Assembly (NCBI RefSeq): GCF_008329435.1
Contig: NZ_NPKN01000006.1
Coordinates: forward strand, 62,670-126,669
Source: Rhodanobacter sp. T12-5
GTDB lineage: Bacteria > Pseudomonadota > Gammaproteobacteria > Xanthomonadales > Rhodanobacteraceae
DNA: 64,000 nt
Direction: 5' to 3'
Position numbers and translations under genes: made by a program. This document shows positions 43,771-53,200 of the stretch, one piece after another; within the stretch, counting starts at the first letter, position 1; the number at the start of each line of letters is the position of its first letter. The notes under the pieces were generated by a model. It searched no databases and was not told the DNA's origin. It was given only the letters and a program-made list of their open reading frames with translations.

Positions 43771-45210
43771 ATGACCACTCTCGTCTTCGTCCACGGCTGG
43801 AGCGTCACCAGCACGTCCACTTATGGTCAGCTGCCGGAGCAACTGCAGCAGCAAGCGGCCGCGGCCGGCCTGTCGCTCACACTCGCCGATATCTGGCTGT
43901 CCGAATACGTCAGCTTCGACGATGCGGTCACCATGCCCGATCTGGTGCGCGCGTTCGATCATGCCTTGCGCGACCTGCATCTGCGCGATGCCAGCTTCGC
44001 CTGCATCACCCACTCGACCGGCGGCCCGGTGGTGCGTGAATGGCTGCGCGCGCAACGCGACAAGCCCGCCACGCACAGCACGATCAAGCTCAGCCACCTG
44101 GTGATGCTGGCCCCGGCGAATTACGGCTCGGCGCTGGCGCAACTCGGCAAGGGCATGCTGGGCCGGCTCAAGTCGTGGTTCGCCGGCGTCGATCCGGGCC
44201 AGCGCATTCTCGACTGGCTGGAACTGGGCAGCGCCGAATCGCTGTCGCTCAACCTCGACTACATCCACAGCGACGATCCGCTCAAACGAGGGCAGTTCCA
44301 GTTCGTGCTGATCGGCGACCGCCCGGACCGGTCGCTGTACGACCACCTCAACAGCTACACCGGCGAAGACGGGTCCGACGGCGTGGTGCGCATCGCGGCG
44401 GCCAATCTCAATGGCCAGCATGCCGTGCTGTCGCCGCAAGCCGATGCGTCCGGCGGCGTCGATGCGCTGGCGCTCACCCTCAGCCGGGGCCCGCGCTGTG
44501 CATTCAAGCTGATCGCCGGCGCGGCACACTCCGGCGAGGCCCACGGCATCATGGCCAGCGCCGCGCCCGCCACCGTGCAGGCGATCCTGCGCTGCCTGCT
44601 GATCCGCAGCGCCGACGATTACGCCGCACTCTGCGATGCGTTCGAGCGCGAAAACGCCGCGCGCGACGCGGACAAGGTGGAACTGGAACCGGCCGGCCCG
44701 TTCGCACCGCGCGTGCACATCCACGACCCGCGCAGCCAGCTGATCGTGCGCCTCACCGACGAAGCCGGCGAACCGCTGACCGGCGCCGGCTTCCTGCTCA
44801 CCGCCGGTATCCAGGCCAGCCCGGACCTCCTGCCGGCCGGCTTCATGCTCGACCGCCAGGCCAACTCGCACAACCGCACCACCATTTCGCTGTTCCTCGA
44901 CCACAGCCTGCTGGCCGGCGACGACCGCGTTGCCGATCCACGCAACAGCCGCAAGACGCTGCGCCCTGCCGTCGCCAGCCATCGTCCCTACGGCGCCAGC
45001 GTGCAGCCGCTCGACCTCAGCGGCCTGGTGCACCACGCACTGGCAAAAAGCGTTGCGCGCGACGACCTTTTCAGCATGCTCGGTCCGCACCAGACCACCG
45101 TCCTCGACGTGGTACTGCCGCGCAAGATCCACGAAGGCGTGTTCCGGCTGACCCAGCGGTTGACGCCAGAGGACTTCAGCGAGCCAGTCCCGGGTCCGGT
45201 GATCGAATAG
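43771..45210 (+). CDS. Alpha/beta hydrolase, lipase/phospholipase-like, with C-terminal domain
   Basis: 479 residues, no signal peptide. The N-terminal half (about 1-265) is an alpha/beta hydrolase: LVFVHGWSVTSTSTYG holds the oxyanion strand (HGW), and the nucleophile lies in CITHSTGGPVVREWL (Ser in H-S-T-G-G, about residue 75). HLVMLAPANYGSALAQLG resembles lipases. An Asp in TGEDGSDGVVRIAA and a His in GAAHSGEAHGIM could complete the triad. The C-terminal half (about 300-479) looks all-beta and is not recognised. It could be a cytoplasmic lipase or a secreted effector; no secretion gene is near. CAGGAGC precedes the ATG. Confidence 0.65.
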   Translation: MTTLVFVHGWSVTSTSTYGQLPEQLQQQAAAAGLSLTLADIWLSEYVSFDDAVTMPDLVRAFDHALRDLHLRDASFACITHSTGGPVVREWLRAQRDKPATHSTIKLSHLVMLAPANYGSALAQLGKGMLGRLKSWFAGVDPGQRILDWLELGSAESLSLNLDYIHSDDPLKRGQFQFVLIGDRPDRSLYDHLNSYTGEDGSDGVVRIAAANLNGQHAVLSPQADASGGVDALALTLSRGPRCAFKLIAGAAHSGEAHGIMASAAPATVQAILRCLLIRSADDYAALCDAFERENAARDADKVELEPAGPFAPRVHIHDPRSQLIVRLTDEAGEPLTGAGFLLTAGIQASPDLLPAGFMLDRQANSHNRTTISLFLDHSLLAGDDRVADPRNSRKTLRPAVASHRPYGASVQPLDLSGLVHHALAKSVARDDLFSMLGPHQTTVLDVVLPRKIHEGVFRLTQRLTPEDFSEPVPGPVIE

Positions 45211-45588
45211 GCACCGAAAACTCCCTGTTTGCAGGCAGCGGGTGGCTCTGCTAAGCGTATTGGAGCGTGCATCCGCGGAAAATTGCGATATCGCCGGCCG
45301 GGTGGCGTCATCCAAGCTCGACCACCGGAAGGCCGACAACCCGACTCAGGACCATGCCGCCGCACCACGTCGGCGGCACATTCGAGAAGTTGTGAGTATC
45401 AACAGCTTCTGCGTCCTTCGCGGCAGCCTGGCCGATGGGCAACGCCGGCTGACCGACCCGGTGTCCGATCCCGCGTGGAAACCCGATGGATAGGCGATAC
45501 TGCGCATCCCCGACCTCAGCAGTCACGCCAACGCCGTTCGGGTCCATTCCAACTGGCGACCTGCGGCATTCGTCGATCCGACCCCGGC
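45211..45588. other. Gene-free stretch
   Basis: 378 bp before the GH18-deacetylase-synthase gene. No coding-like frame, strong promoter, RNA or repeat is evident on either strand. Confidence 0.5.
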
Positions 45589-48500
45589 ATGCAAAAGAAA
45601 CCGATCTTCTTCGACCCCACCGGCCGGCGCGCCAGCCATGTCTCGCGTCTGGCACTGCTCGCCGGCGTGATCAGCACGCTGTTCGTGGTGGCATGCGCCG
45701 CCAGCCTTTTCGTCGGGCCGAACATGGTCGGCCTGCATATCGGCGAACACGCCAGGACCCGCCACGCCCTGGCCGGGGTGAAGGCCGCCGCGCCGGAACT
45801 GCTGAAGCCGGCGGCGAAGCTGGCCGCGGAAGTGCGCGCACGGCAGAAGCAGCTGCACGCCCCGCGCACGCATGCCAGCAAGGCGGCCGCCTTGCACATC
45901 CCGCCGCCATCGCTGGACAAGCCCGCCGACCGGCCGCTGGCGATCGGCTTCTACGTCAACTGGGACGACAGCAGCTACCCGTCGCTGAAGCGCGCGCTGC
46001 CCACGCTGGATTGGGTGATCCCGACCTGGATGAGCGTGAGCGGCGCGGACATGGCGCTGCATACCAGCATCGACGCCAAGGCGCTGAACCTGATCCGCAC
46101 GCAGAAGCCGTCCACCCCGATCCTGCCGCTGCTGCAAAACGCGGTTGGCGGCACCTGGGACGGTCCGGGCCTGGCGCGCCTGCTGGCCGATCCCTCGATG
46201 CGCCAGGCCCGCATCGCGCAGATCGTCGCGTTCCTTTCCGCCAACCATTTCCAAGGCGTGACGATCGACTTCGAGGACATCCCGGCAAGCGCGCAACCGG
46301 ACCTCAAGGCGTTCCTGTCCGAACTCAACAATGCTTTCGATCCGCACGGCTGGGGCATCGTGCTGTCGGTGCCATTCGACGACGCCGACTGGGACTACGC
46401 CGGCTACGCCGACATCGTCGACTTCGAATTGCTGATGGCCTACGACCAGCACTGGGCCGGCAAGGACCCGGGCAGCATCGCCGCCGAAGACTGGTTCGAG
46501 CAGACGCTGGACAAGCGCATGAAGACGCTCGATCCGGACCAGACCATCGTGGCGATCGGCAGCTACGGCTACGACTGGTCGCACGGACAGAATGCCGAGG
46601 CACTGACCTTCCAGGACGCGATGGACCGCGCCGCCGATGCGCAGGCCGAGATCAGCTTCGATCCGGACACGCAGAACCCGCACTTCTCCTACAGCGAAGA
46701 CGACGGCAGCACGCACCAGGTCTGGTTCCTCGACGGTGCCACGGCGTACAACCAGATCCACGCCGCCGACGACTACAAGCCCTACGGCTACGCCCTTTGG
46801 CGGCTGGGCTCGGAAGATCCGTCGGTCTGGTCGGTGCTCGGTCGCAACTACGGTGCGGCCGCACCGGACCAGTTGCGCACGATCGGCCAGGGCCAGGACA
46901 TCGACATCGAGGGCCAGGGCGAGGTGCTGGAAATCGCCTCGCAACCGTCGCCCGGCGCGCGCACCATCGAACTGGACAAGGACGATGGCAGCATCGACGA
47001 CGAAAGCTACACCGCCCTGCCCAGCTCCTACGTGATCCAGCGCGCCGGCACCCTGCCGCACAAGATCGCACTGACCTTCGACGACGGCCCCGACCCGGAG
47101 TGGACGCCGCAGATCCTCGACATCCTCAAGGCGAAGCACGTACCGGCGACGTTCTTCATCATCGGCGCGAACGCCGAGATGTCGCCGCGGCTGGTGCAGC
47201 GCGAGGTCGCCGAAGGACACGACGTCGGCAACCACACCTTCACCCACCCGAACCTGGGCGACAGCCCGCCGGGCATCGTGGCGCTGGAGCTCAACGCCAC
47301 CCAGCGGCTGTTCGAAGCACTCACCGGCCACTCGATGCGGCTGTTCCGCGCGCCCTACTTCGGCGATGCCGAGCCGACCACCGCCGACGAACTGGTGCCG
47401 ATCCAGATCGCGCAGAAAATGGGCTACCTCTCGGTTGGCCTGCATGTCGATGCCGAAGACTGGCAGCGCCCCGGCGTCGACGCCATTGTCCATAACGTGC
47501 TCGGCGGCATCGAAACCACCAACCCGGATCGCAAGGGTCAGGTGGTCCTGCTGCACGACGGCGGCGGCGAGCGTTCGCAGACGATTGCCGCGTTGCCGCG
47601 CATCATTGACGGCCTGCGCGCGCAGGGCTACGACTTCGTCACGGTGTCGGCGCTGGCCGGCCTCACCCGCGCGCAGACCATGCCGGAACTTCCGCCCGGC
47701 TCGCTGTCGCAATGGGCCGATCGTTCGGTGTTCCTGGCGCTGGGATGGTTCGGCCATTTCATCCGCTGGCTGCTGACCGCCGCCATCACCCTCGGTGTCG
47801 CTCGACTACTGCTGCTCGGCGGCCTCGCCCTGCTCAACCGTGCACGCGAACGACGCCGCGTGCCGCCGGTGCTCGGCGAAGATCCGCCGCTGGTATCCGT
47901 GCTGATCCCCGCCTACAACGAGGAGAAGGTGATCGCCAGCTCGATCCGCCAGATCCTCCGCAGCCGCTACCGGAATCTCGAGATCATCGTGGTCGACGAC
48001 GGCTCCATCGACGCCACCTCGGCGGTGGTCACCGAGCACTATGCAGACGATCCGCGCGTGCGGCTCATCACCATTCCCAATGGCGGCAAGGCGCATGCGG
48101 TCAACACCGCACTGCGCGAATCGAACGGTGCCGTGGTGGTCGCGCTGGACGCCGATACCCAGTTCGAACCCGACACCATCCCGCGTCTGGTGCGCTGGTT
48201 CGTCGACCCCGGGGTCGGCGCCGTGGCCGGCAACGCCAAGGTCGGCAACCGCATCAACCTGATCACGCTGTGGCAGGCACTGGAATACATCACCGCGCAA
48301 AACCTGGAACGTCGCGCGCTGGCGGCATTGGGTGCGATCACCGTGGTGCCCGGCGCCGTCGGCGCATGGCGACGCGAGGCGCTGGAACTGCTTGGCGGCT
48401 TTCCCGCCGATACCCTGGCCGAAGACCAGGACCTCACCATCGCCGTGCAGAAAGCCGGTTACCACGCCCTGTTCGACGCCGATGCGATCGCCTGGACCGA

Positions 48501-49014
48501 AGCCCCCGACACCGCCCGCGGCCTCGCCCGCCAGCGATTCCGCTGGGCCTACGGCACCCTGCAATGCCTGTGGAAACACCGCAACGCCACCTTCAACCCG
48601 CGCTACGGCGCGCTCGGCACGATCGCCTTGCCGCAGGTGTGGCTGTTCCAGATTCTCTTCTCGGTGGCGTCGCCGCTGGTCGATCTGGTGCTCGTGTGGC
48701 AGATCGTCGGCACCGGCCTGGATTACCTGCAGCATCGCGGCCAATTCGACGACACCAACCTCATCAGGATGCTGGTGTTCTACGCCGCCTTCATGGCCGT
48801 CGACCTGGCCGCCGCCGCGCTCGCCTTCGCGATGGAAAAGAAGGAAAAGTGGAGCCTGCTGTGGTGGCTCGTCCTGCAACGCTTCGGCTACCGCCAGCTG
48901 ATGTACTACGTGGTGGTGCGCTCGGTATGGACAGCCATTCGCGGACCCTCGGTGGGCTGGGGCAAACAGGAGCGCAAGGCGACCGTGAGGTCAGACGAGA
49001 CGTTGGCATCCTGA
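45589..49014 (+). CDS. Trifunctional membrane protein: GH18 + polysaccharide deacetylase + GT2 synthase
   Basis: 1141 residues. Order: cytoplasmic tail; membrane helix (about 20-43, LALLAGVISTLFVVACAASLFV); periplasmic GH18-type barrel (about 115-420) with catalytic Glu in TIDFED near 228 and a YaaH/SleL-like outline; NodB deacetylase domain (about 490-690) with TFDDGPD near 497, HTFTHP and RAPYFGD; membrane helix near 715-745; family-2 glycosyltransferase (about 765-990) with SVLIPAYNEE, DAD near 853, EDQD near 945 and QRFRW near 982; then membrane helices to the end. The GT2 part resembles chitin, hyaluronan and poly-GlcNAc synthases. Probably makes, deacetylates and cuts a beta-linked amino-sugar polymer; product unproved. 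Start at MQKKPIFFDP. Confidence 0.85.
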   Translation: MQKKPIFFDPTGRRASHVSRLALLAGVISTLFVVACAASLFVGPNMVGLHIGEHARTRHALAGVKAAAPELLKPAAKLAAEVRARQKQLHAPRTHASKAAALHIPPPSLDKPADRPLAIGFYVNWDDSSYPSLKRALPTLDWVIPTWMSVSGADMALHTSIDAKALNLIRTQKPSTPILPLLQNAVGGTWDGPGLARLLADPSMRQARIAQIVAFLSANHFQGVTIDFEDIPASAQPDLKAFLSELNNAFDPHGWGIVLSVPFDDADWDYAGYADIVDFELLMAYDQHWAGKDPGSIAAEDWFEQTLDKRMKTLDPDQTIVAIGSYGYDWSHGQNAEALTFQDAMDRAADAQAEISFDPDTQNPHFSYSEDDGSTHQVWFLDGATAYNQIHAADDYKPYGYALWRLGSEDPSVWSVLGRNYGAAAPDQLRTIGQGQDIDIEGQGEVLEIASQPSPGARTIELDKDDGSIDDESYTALPSSYVIQRAGTLPHKIALTFDDGPDPEWTPQILDILKAKHVPATFFIIGANAEMSPRLVQREVAEGHDVGNHTFTHPNLGDSPPGIVALELNATQRLFEALTGHSMRLFRAPYFGDAEPTTADELVPIQIAQKMGYLSVGLHVDAEDWQRPGVDAIVHNVLGGIETTNPDRKGQVVLLHDGGGERSQTIAALPRIIDGLRAQGYDFVTVSALAGLTRAQTMPELPPGSLSQWADRSVFLALGWFGHFIRWLLTAAITLGVARLLLLGGLALLNRARERRRVPPVLGEDPPLVSVLIPAYNEEKVIASSIRQILRSRYRNLEIIVVDDGSIDATSAVVTEHYADDPRVRLITIPNGGKAHAVNTALRESNGAVVVALDADTQFEPDTIPRLVRWFVDPGVGAVAGNAKVGNRINLITLWQALEYITAQNLERRALAALGAITVVPGAVGAWRREALELLGGFPADTLAEDQDLTIAVQKAGYHALFDADAIAWTEAPDTARGLARQRFRWAYGTLQCLWKHRNATFNPRYGALGTIALPQVWLFQILFSVASPLVDLVLVWQIVGTGLDYLQHRGQFDDTNLIRMLVFYAAFMAVDLAAAALAFAMEKKEKWSLLWWLVLQRFGYRQLMYYVVVRSVWTAIRGPSVGWGKQERKATVRSDETLAS

Positions 49015-49042
49015 GTCGCATCCGCAGCCTCAGGCGAGGCAC

Positions 49043-49087
49043 TTGACATATGAATTCCATGGAAACAATATGAGTTCCATGGAACTC
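49043..49087 (+). promoter_or_regulatory. MarR-gene promoter with two palindromic operators
   Basis: TTGACA at 49043-49048 is followed 17 bp later by a poor -10 (CAATAT). Two copies of the palindrome TTCCATGGAA lie at 49055-49064 (between -35 and -10) and 49075-49084 (inside the exact 16-bp palindrome GAGTTCCATGGAACTC), spaced 20 bp, so they face the same side of the helix. The repressor encoded just downstream is the likely binder. Confidence 0.7.
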
Positions 49088-49104
49088 GTCTGGCGAAGCC
49101 AACC

Positions 49105-49578
49105 ATGCAGAACTCCTCGAAAGGCGAAACCTCCCCTAACCCCCTGCAGATCCATCTGGGCTACTGGCTTCGGCTGGTCTCCAATCAGGTGTCCGGGTCT
49201 TTCGCCGGCGCCTTGCAGGAGCGACAGCTTTCCGTCGCCGAATGGGTAGCACTCAACCAGATCGAAACGCATCCCGACATCACCGCCGCGTCCCTCGCCG
49301 ATGCAATGGGCATGACCCGCGGCGCCATCTCGAAAGTGCTGGACAAGCTGCAGACCAAGGAATGGCTGGTGCGTACCCCAAGCCAGCACGACAGCCGCGC
49401 GAATTTGCTGGCATTGACCCGGTCCGGAAAGCGCCTCTTGCCCACCCTCACCCGTATCGCAAACGACAACGACGAACACTTCTTTGCCGCCCTCGCCACC
49501 AGCGAGCGGCGCGAGCTTCGCAGACTTCTGCAAAAACTTGCCGACGCCCACCAGATCAGCACGGTACCTGTCGACTAG
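49105..49578 (+). CDS. MarR-family transcriptional regulator
   Basis: 157 residues. Winged-helix core: SVAEWVALNQIETHPDITAASLADAMGMTRGAISKVLDKLQTKEWLVRTPSQHDSR-type arrangement, with the recognition helix near MTRGAISKVLDKL (about 71-83) and the wing at RTPSQHDSRANLLALT. Flanking helices mediate dimerisation. Ligand unknown. Its own promoter carries two palindromes, so it is probably autoregulated. The DUF1398 gene follows 57 bp later and is the presumed target or partner. Confidence 0.9.
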   Translation: MQNSSKGETSPNPLQIHLGYWLRLVSNQVSGSFAGALQERQLSVAEWVALNQIETHPDITAASLADAMGMTRGAISKVLDKLQTKEWLVRTPSQHDSRANLLALTRSGKRLLPTLTRIANDNDEHFFAALATSERRELRRLLQKLADAHQISTVPVD

Positions 49579-49635
49579 GCAGTACGCATCGAAGCCCGGA
49601 CCCCGATCTTTCATGCACGCATCAGGAGAAACGCC

Positions 49636-50049
49636 ATGAGTGAAGCGATTGCCCATCTGCAGGCAGCGCAGGCGCAGGCCATGGCCGGTCGCCCGCGAGT
49701 AGGCGGCTTTCCGTATCTTGCCGAAACCCTGCGGAGCGTGGGAGTGACGCGGAATGTGTGGCAACTCCCCGCCTGTCAAAGCCTTTACCTGACCGATCGC
49801 GGCGCGGTGCTGCAGCAAGGTACGCCACTGGTATCGGGCAGCGTCGACGTGCCTCGCTTCGACCAGTCAGCGCTGATCCAGGCACTGCGTACCGACCAGG
49901 CCGGGGAAAGCAGCTTCCCGGCCTTTCTGCTTGCGGCATGGAACGCTGGCGTGATCCACTACGACGTCGATCTGTTTGAACGTCGCGTGACCTATTACGG
50001 CTGCGATGGCGAGTCGTACGTCGAACACTATCCGGCGGTATCGCTGTAA
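49636..50049 (+). CDS. DUF1398-family protein
   Basis: 137 residues, resembling the DUF1398 (YbcV-like) family: MSEAIAHLQAAQ, FPYLAETLRSVGVTRNVW, FPAFLLAAWNAGVIHYDVDLFERRVTYYGCDGESYVE at the end. No catalytic motif is evident and no function is known. AGGAG 8 nt before the ATG. Very likely cotranscribed with the MarR gene; convergent with the DUF1456 gene. Confidence 0.78.
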   Translation: MSEAIAHLQAAQAQAMAGRPRVGGFPYLAETLRSVGVTRNVWQLPACQSLYLTDRGAVLQQGTPLVSGSVDVPRFDQSALIQALRTDQAGESSFPAFLLAAWNAGVIHYDVDLFERRVTYYGCDGESYVEHYPAVSL

Positions 50050-50131
50050 TCATCGCCGCGACCGTCGAACCGGTGCGAAGCTGCTTTCTCAGGTTGGCAC
50101 GGCCACTGCGCAACCGCGTGGTCAAGACAAA

Positions 50132-50605
50132 TCAGGCATTTCCACGCACCCGCATCGTCAGCCCCTTCAGGAAATTCCGCAGCAGCTGGTCGCCGCACAG
50201 CTTGAAATTCTTGTGGTCGGCCTGGCGGAACAGTGCGCTGAGTTCCGGCTTGGAAACCGGGAAGCCGGCGCTTTCTAGGATTTCGTGCATGTCGACGTCC
50301 TTCAGCTCGAACGCCACGCGCAGTTTTTTCAACACCACGTTGTTGGTGACGCGCTTCTCCGGCGGGCGCGCCGGCAGGCTGTCGTCCTTGCCGCGACGGT
50401 GGAACACCAGGCCGTCGAGGAACAGCGCAAGCACCTTGTTGCTGCACTCGACGTAGCCGGCCTCGTCGTCCTTCTTCAGGAACGCCTGCACGTCTTCCTT
50501 TTCGATCGGGTAACCGGCGTCCGCCAGGTGGATGAGGTCCACCACCTTGCCGTCGCTGAGGTCGAGCATGTAGCGGATCGCGCGCAGTACGTCGTTGTTG
50601 ATCAT
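50132..50605 (-). CDS. DUF1456-family protein (YehS-like)
   Basis: 157 residues made of two similar helical halves: NNDVLRAIRYMLDLSD ... ECSNKVLALFLDGLVFHRRG, and TNNVVLKKLRVAFELKD ... LCGDQLLRNFLKGLTMRVRG. The internal duplication is the family hallmark. Function unknown. Divergent from the VWA gene with 107 bp between. Confidence 0.85.
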   Translation of the reverse strand: MINNDVLRAIRYMLDLSDGKVVDLIHLADAGYPIEKEDVQAFLKKDDEAGYVECSNKVLALFLDGLVFHRRGKDDSLPARPPEKRVTNNVVLKKLRVAFELKDVDMHEILESAGFPVSKPELSALFRQADHKNFKLCGDQLLRNFLKGLTMRVRGNA

Positions 50606-50712
50606 GTCGTTCCGATGGATCTTGCACAGGGCGCCATGTTACCGCGCGACGGTCAACCCCGTTTGCGCCACGACCGCGTTTCATCTTCCACGACCCGGAG
50701 GAGAAGCACCCC

Positions 50713-52473
50713 ATGAACACGAAGGCCCTGTTGCGCAGTCTGCTGCTTGCCTTGCTGGTGATACTGGCCGGCTGCAGCGTATCCAAACCCATCGCGGACA
50801 CGCCGGCAACGACCGACCGGACACCACCCGCATTACCGCCGACCGCGCCTCCCCCGGCCGAACCTGCCGACAAGGCTTTCAACGAGGTCCGAGCGCCAGT
50901 ATCCGTGAGATCCCTCCCGTCGGAACAACCTGCGTTGTCGATGCAGCTCTTGGCGACGGGCAAGGGCATGGCGGCCCGCGGACACCGCGTGACGCCGATA
51001 ATGATGCCGCCCATGCAGCCGATGCCCAGCGACATCGACACCGAAAACTACGCCCACCGCGACTCCAGCCCGGTGCAACTGGTGAGCGAGCAGCCGGTGT
51101 CCACCTTCAGCATCGACGTCGACACCGGCTCGTACACGAACGTGCGCCGCATGTTGAACCAAGGCCAGCTGCCGCCGGCCGATGCGGTGCGCGCGGAGGA
51201 GTTCATCAACTACTTCGATTACGGCTACACGCCGCCGACGGATCGCACGCAGCCGTTCAGCGTCGCCACCGAGCTGGCACCGGCACCGTGGAATGCAGAA
51301 CGCCAGCTGCTGCTGATCGGCATCCAGGGCTATCGCGTACCGGCCACGGAAATTCCCGCATCGAATCTGGTTTTCCTGATCGACACTTCCGGCTCGATGA
51401 ACGAACCTGACAAGCTGCCGCTGCTGAAAGCCTCGCTGAAGCAGCTGGTGCACGAGCTGCGCAAGGAGGATCGCCTGTCCATCGTCACCTATGCCGGTTA
51501 CGCCGGCGTCGCCCTGCCCTCCACCGCCGGCGACCAGCACGCCACCATAGACGCGGCGATCGACAGCCTCGGCGCGGGCGGCTCCACCAACGGCGGCGCC
51601 GGTATCGAACTGGCCTATGCACAGGCCGAGCAGGGCTTCATCAAGGACGGCGTGAACCGGGTGATCCTGGCCACCGACGGTGACTTCAACGTGGGCACGG
51701 TCAACCAGGAAGCGTTGAAGACGACGATCGAGGACCACCGCAAGAGCGGCGTCGCACTGACGACGCTGGGCTTCGGCGAAGGCAACTACAACGACGCGAT
51801 GGCGGTGACGCTGGCCGACGTGGGCAACGGCAGCCACCACTACATCGACAACCTGCAGGAGGGTCGCCGCGTACTGGTCGATGAAATGTCCGCGACCCTG
51901 CTGACGATCGCGAAAGACGTCAAGATCCAGGTCGAGTTCAACCCGGCGCAGGTGAAGGAGTACCGACTGATCGGCTACGGGAAGCGCATGCTCAAGCGCG
52001 AGGACTTCAACAACGACAAGGTCGACGCCGGCGAGATCGGCGCGGGTGCCAACGTCACCGCGATCTATGAGATCACCCCGACCGGTTCGGCTGCGGCACG
52101 CATCGACCCGCTGCGCTATGCCGAGCACGCCGCGCCGGCCGAGGGCAGCAACGAACTGGCTTTCCTGCGCCTGCGCTACAAACTGCCGGGGCAGACGGAC
52201 AGCAAGCTGATCGAGCAGCCGATCGCCGCGCACGCCAAAGCACGGGCCAGTGAGCGCCTGCGCTACGCCGCCGCCGTGGCTGCGTTCGCCGATGCCCTGC
52301 GCGGCGGCCAATACCTGGATGGCTACGGCTACGGGCAGATCGCGAAACTGGCCGACGGTGCGCGCGGCGACGATGTCGGCGGCTACCGCGCTGGCTTCGT
52401 GCAACTGGTGAAGCTGGCCGACGGGCTGGCCACGCGCGGCCACGACGACGTCAGCGACACCGCGGCGCGCTGA
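50713..52473 (+). CDS. VWA-domain lipoprotein (YfbK-like)
   Basis: 586 residues. The lipobox LAGC at residues 18-21 ends an N-terminal signal, so the protein is a lipoprotein; a proline/alanine linker follows. The vWF-A N-terminal region (SDIDTENYAHRDSS ... STFSIDVDTGSYTNVRRML) leads to the VWA domain at about 215-390, with intact MIDAS residues DTSGSM near 224, GSTNGG and ATDGDFN. A C-terminal DUF3520-like part follows. Such proteins bind metal-dependent partners; the exact role is unknown. Followed by a sigma factor pair on the same strand. Confidence 0.85.
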   Translation: MNTKALLRSLLLALLVILAGCSVSKPIADTPATTDRTPPALPPTAPPPAEPADKAFNEVRAPVSVRSLPSEQPALSMQLLATGKGMAARGHRVTPIMMPPMQPMPSDIDTENYAHRDSSPVQLVSEQPVSTFSIDVDTGSYTNVRRMLNQGQLPPADAVRAEEFINYFDYGYTPPTDRTQPFSVATELAPAPWNAERQLLLIGIQGYRVPATEIPASNLVFLIDTSGSMNEPDKLPLLKASLKQLVHELRKEDRLSIVTYAGYAGVALPSTAGDQHATIDAAIDSLGAGGSTNGGAGIELAYAQAEQGFIKDGVNRVILATDGDFNVGTVNQEALKTTIEDHRKSGVALTTLGFGEGNYNDAMAVTLADVGNGSHHYIDNLQEGRRVLVDEMSATLLTIAKDVKIQVEFNPAQVKEYRLIGYGKRMLKREDFNNDKVDAGEIGAGANVTAIYEITPTGSAAARIDPLRYAEHAAPAEGSNELAFLRLRYKLPGQTDSKLIEQPIAAHAKARASERLRYAAAVAAFADALRGGQYLDGYGYGQIAKLADGARGDDVGGYRAGFVQLVKLADGLATRGHDDVSDTAAR

Positions 52474-52645
52474 GTTTTCCGGCCCTGCTGCGCCGACAGC
52501 GGTCATGGGCATGCGCTCTCCCATGTCCTTCCCCAACCGACGTCGCGCGGTGGGGCCGGAGCTTGCAACCACCGGGCATGACGCTTTTCGCGGAAAGCGC
52601 CGCGGCCTACCCGCTCTGCGGCGATTTGCCTTACGCTCGCACTCC

Positions 52646-53200
52646 ATGGATGCCGCGGTCGATCCCGATGCGATGCTGATGCTTGCCTACGCGCGTGGCG
52701 ATCTCGCTGCGTTCGAAGCCCTGTATGCAAAGCACCGCGGCATGCTGTACCGCTTCCTGCTGCGCAGCGCGCGCGACCCGCACCGTACCGACGAGTTGTT
52801 CCAGGAAACCTGGAGCCGGGTGATCAGCGCGCGCGAACGCTACCAGCCGCAAGCGAAGTTCAGCACCTGGCTGCTGCAGATCGCGCACAACCTGATGATC
52901 GATGGTATCCGCCGACAGCGGCCGATGGCCGACGGCGACGAAGCCGAGATGGCGCTGGCGAACGCCACCACGCCCGAGAGCGGGCAGCCCGAGCATGCCT
53001 TGTCCGAGTTCGAACGCCGGCGCAACCTGCAGCGCGCCATCGAGCAATTGCCCGACGAGCAGCGCATCGCCGTCCTGCTGCGCCTGGAACAGGAATTGAG
53101 CCTCGAGCAGATCGCCATGGTCACCGGCAGCGGCCGCGAGACGGTGAAATCGCGCCTGCGCTATGCCATGAATCGACTCCGCGAAGTGCTGTCCGAATGA
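52646..53200 (+). CDS. ECF-type RNA polymerase sigma factor
   Basis: 184 residues. Region 2 (about 20-90) includes AFEALYAKHRGMLYRFLLR, DELFQETWSRVI (-10 recognition helix) and FSTWLLQIAHNLMIDGIRR. Region 4 (about 130-180) is QLPDEQRIAVLLRLEQELSLEQIAMVTGSGRETVKSRLRYA, the -35 helix-turn-helix. The ATG giving MDAAVDPDAML is chosen; an in-frame start further upstream adds a non-family tail. It overlaps the next gene by 4 bp (ATGA), the usual sigma/anti-sigma coupling. Confidence 0.92.
   Translation: MDAAVDPDAMLMLAYARGDLAAFEALYAKHRGMLYRFLLRSARDPHRTDELFQETWSRVISARERYQPQAKFSTWLLQIAHNLMIDGIRRQRPMADGDEAEMALANATTPESGQPEHALSEFERRRNLQRAIEQLPDEQRIAVLLRLEQELSLEQIAMVTGSGRETVKSRLRYAMNRLREVLSE

Noticed and set aside
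45523-47757. A 744-codon minus-strand frame over the GH18-deacetylase part
   Set aside because: Antisense to a gene with intact GH18 and NodB motifs; composition is typical of a shadow frame.
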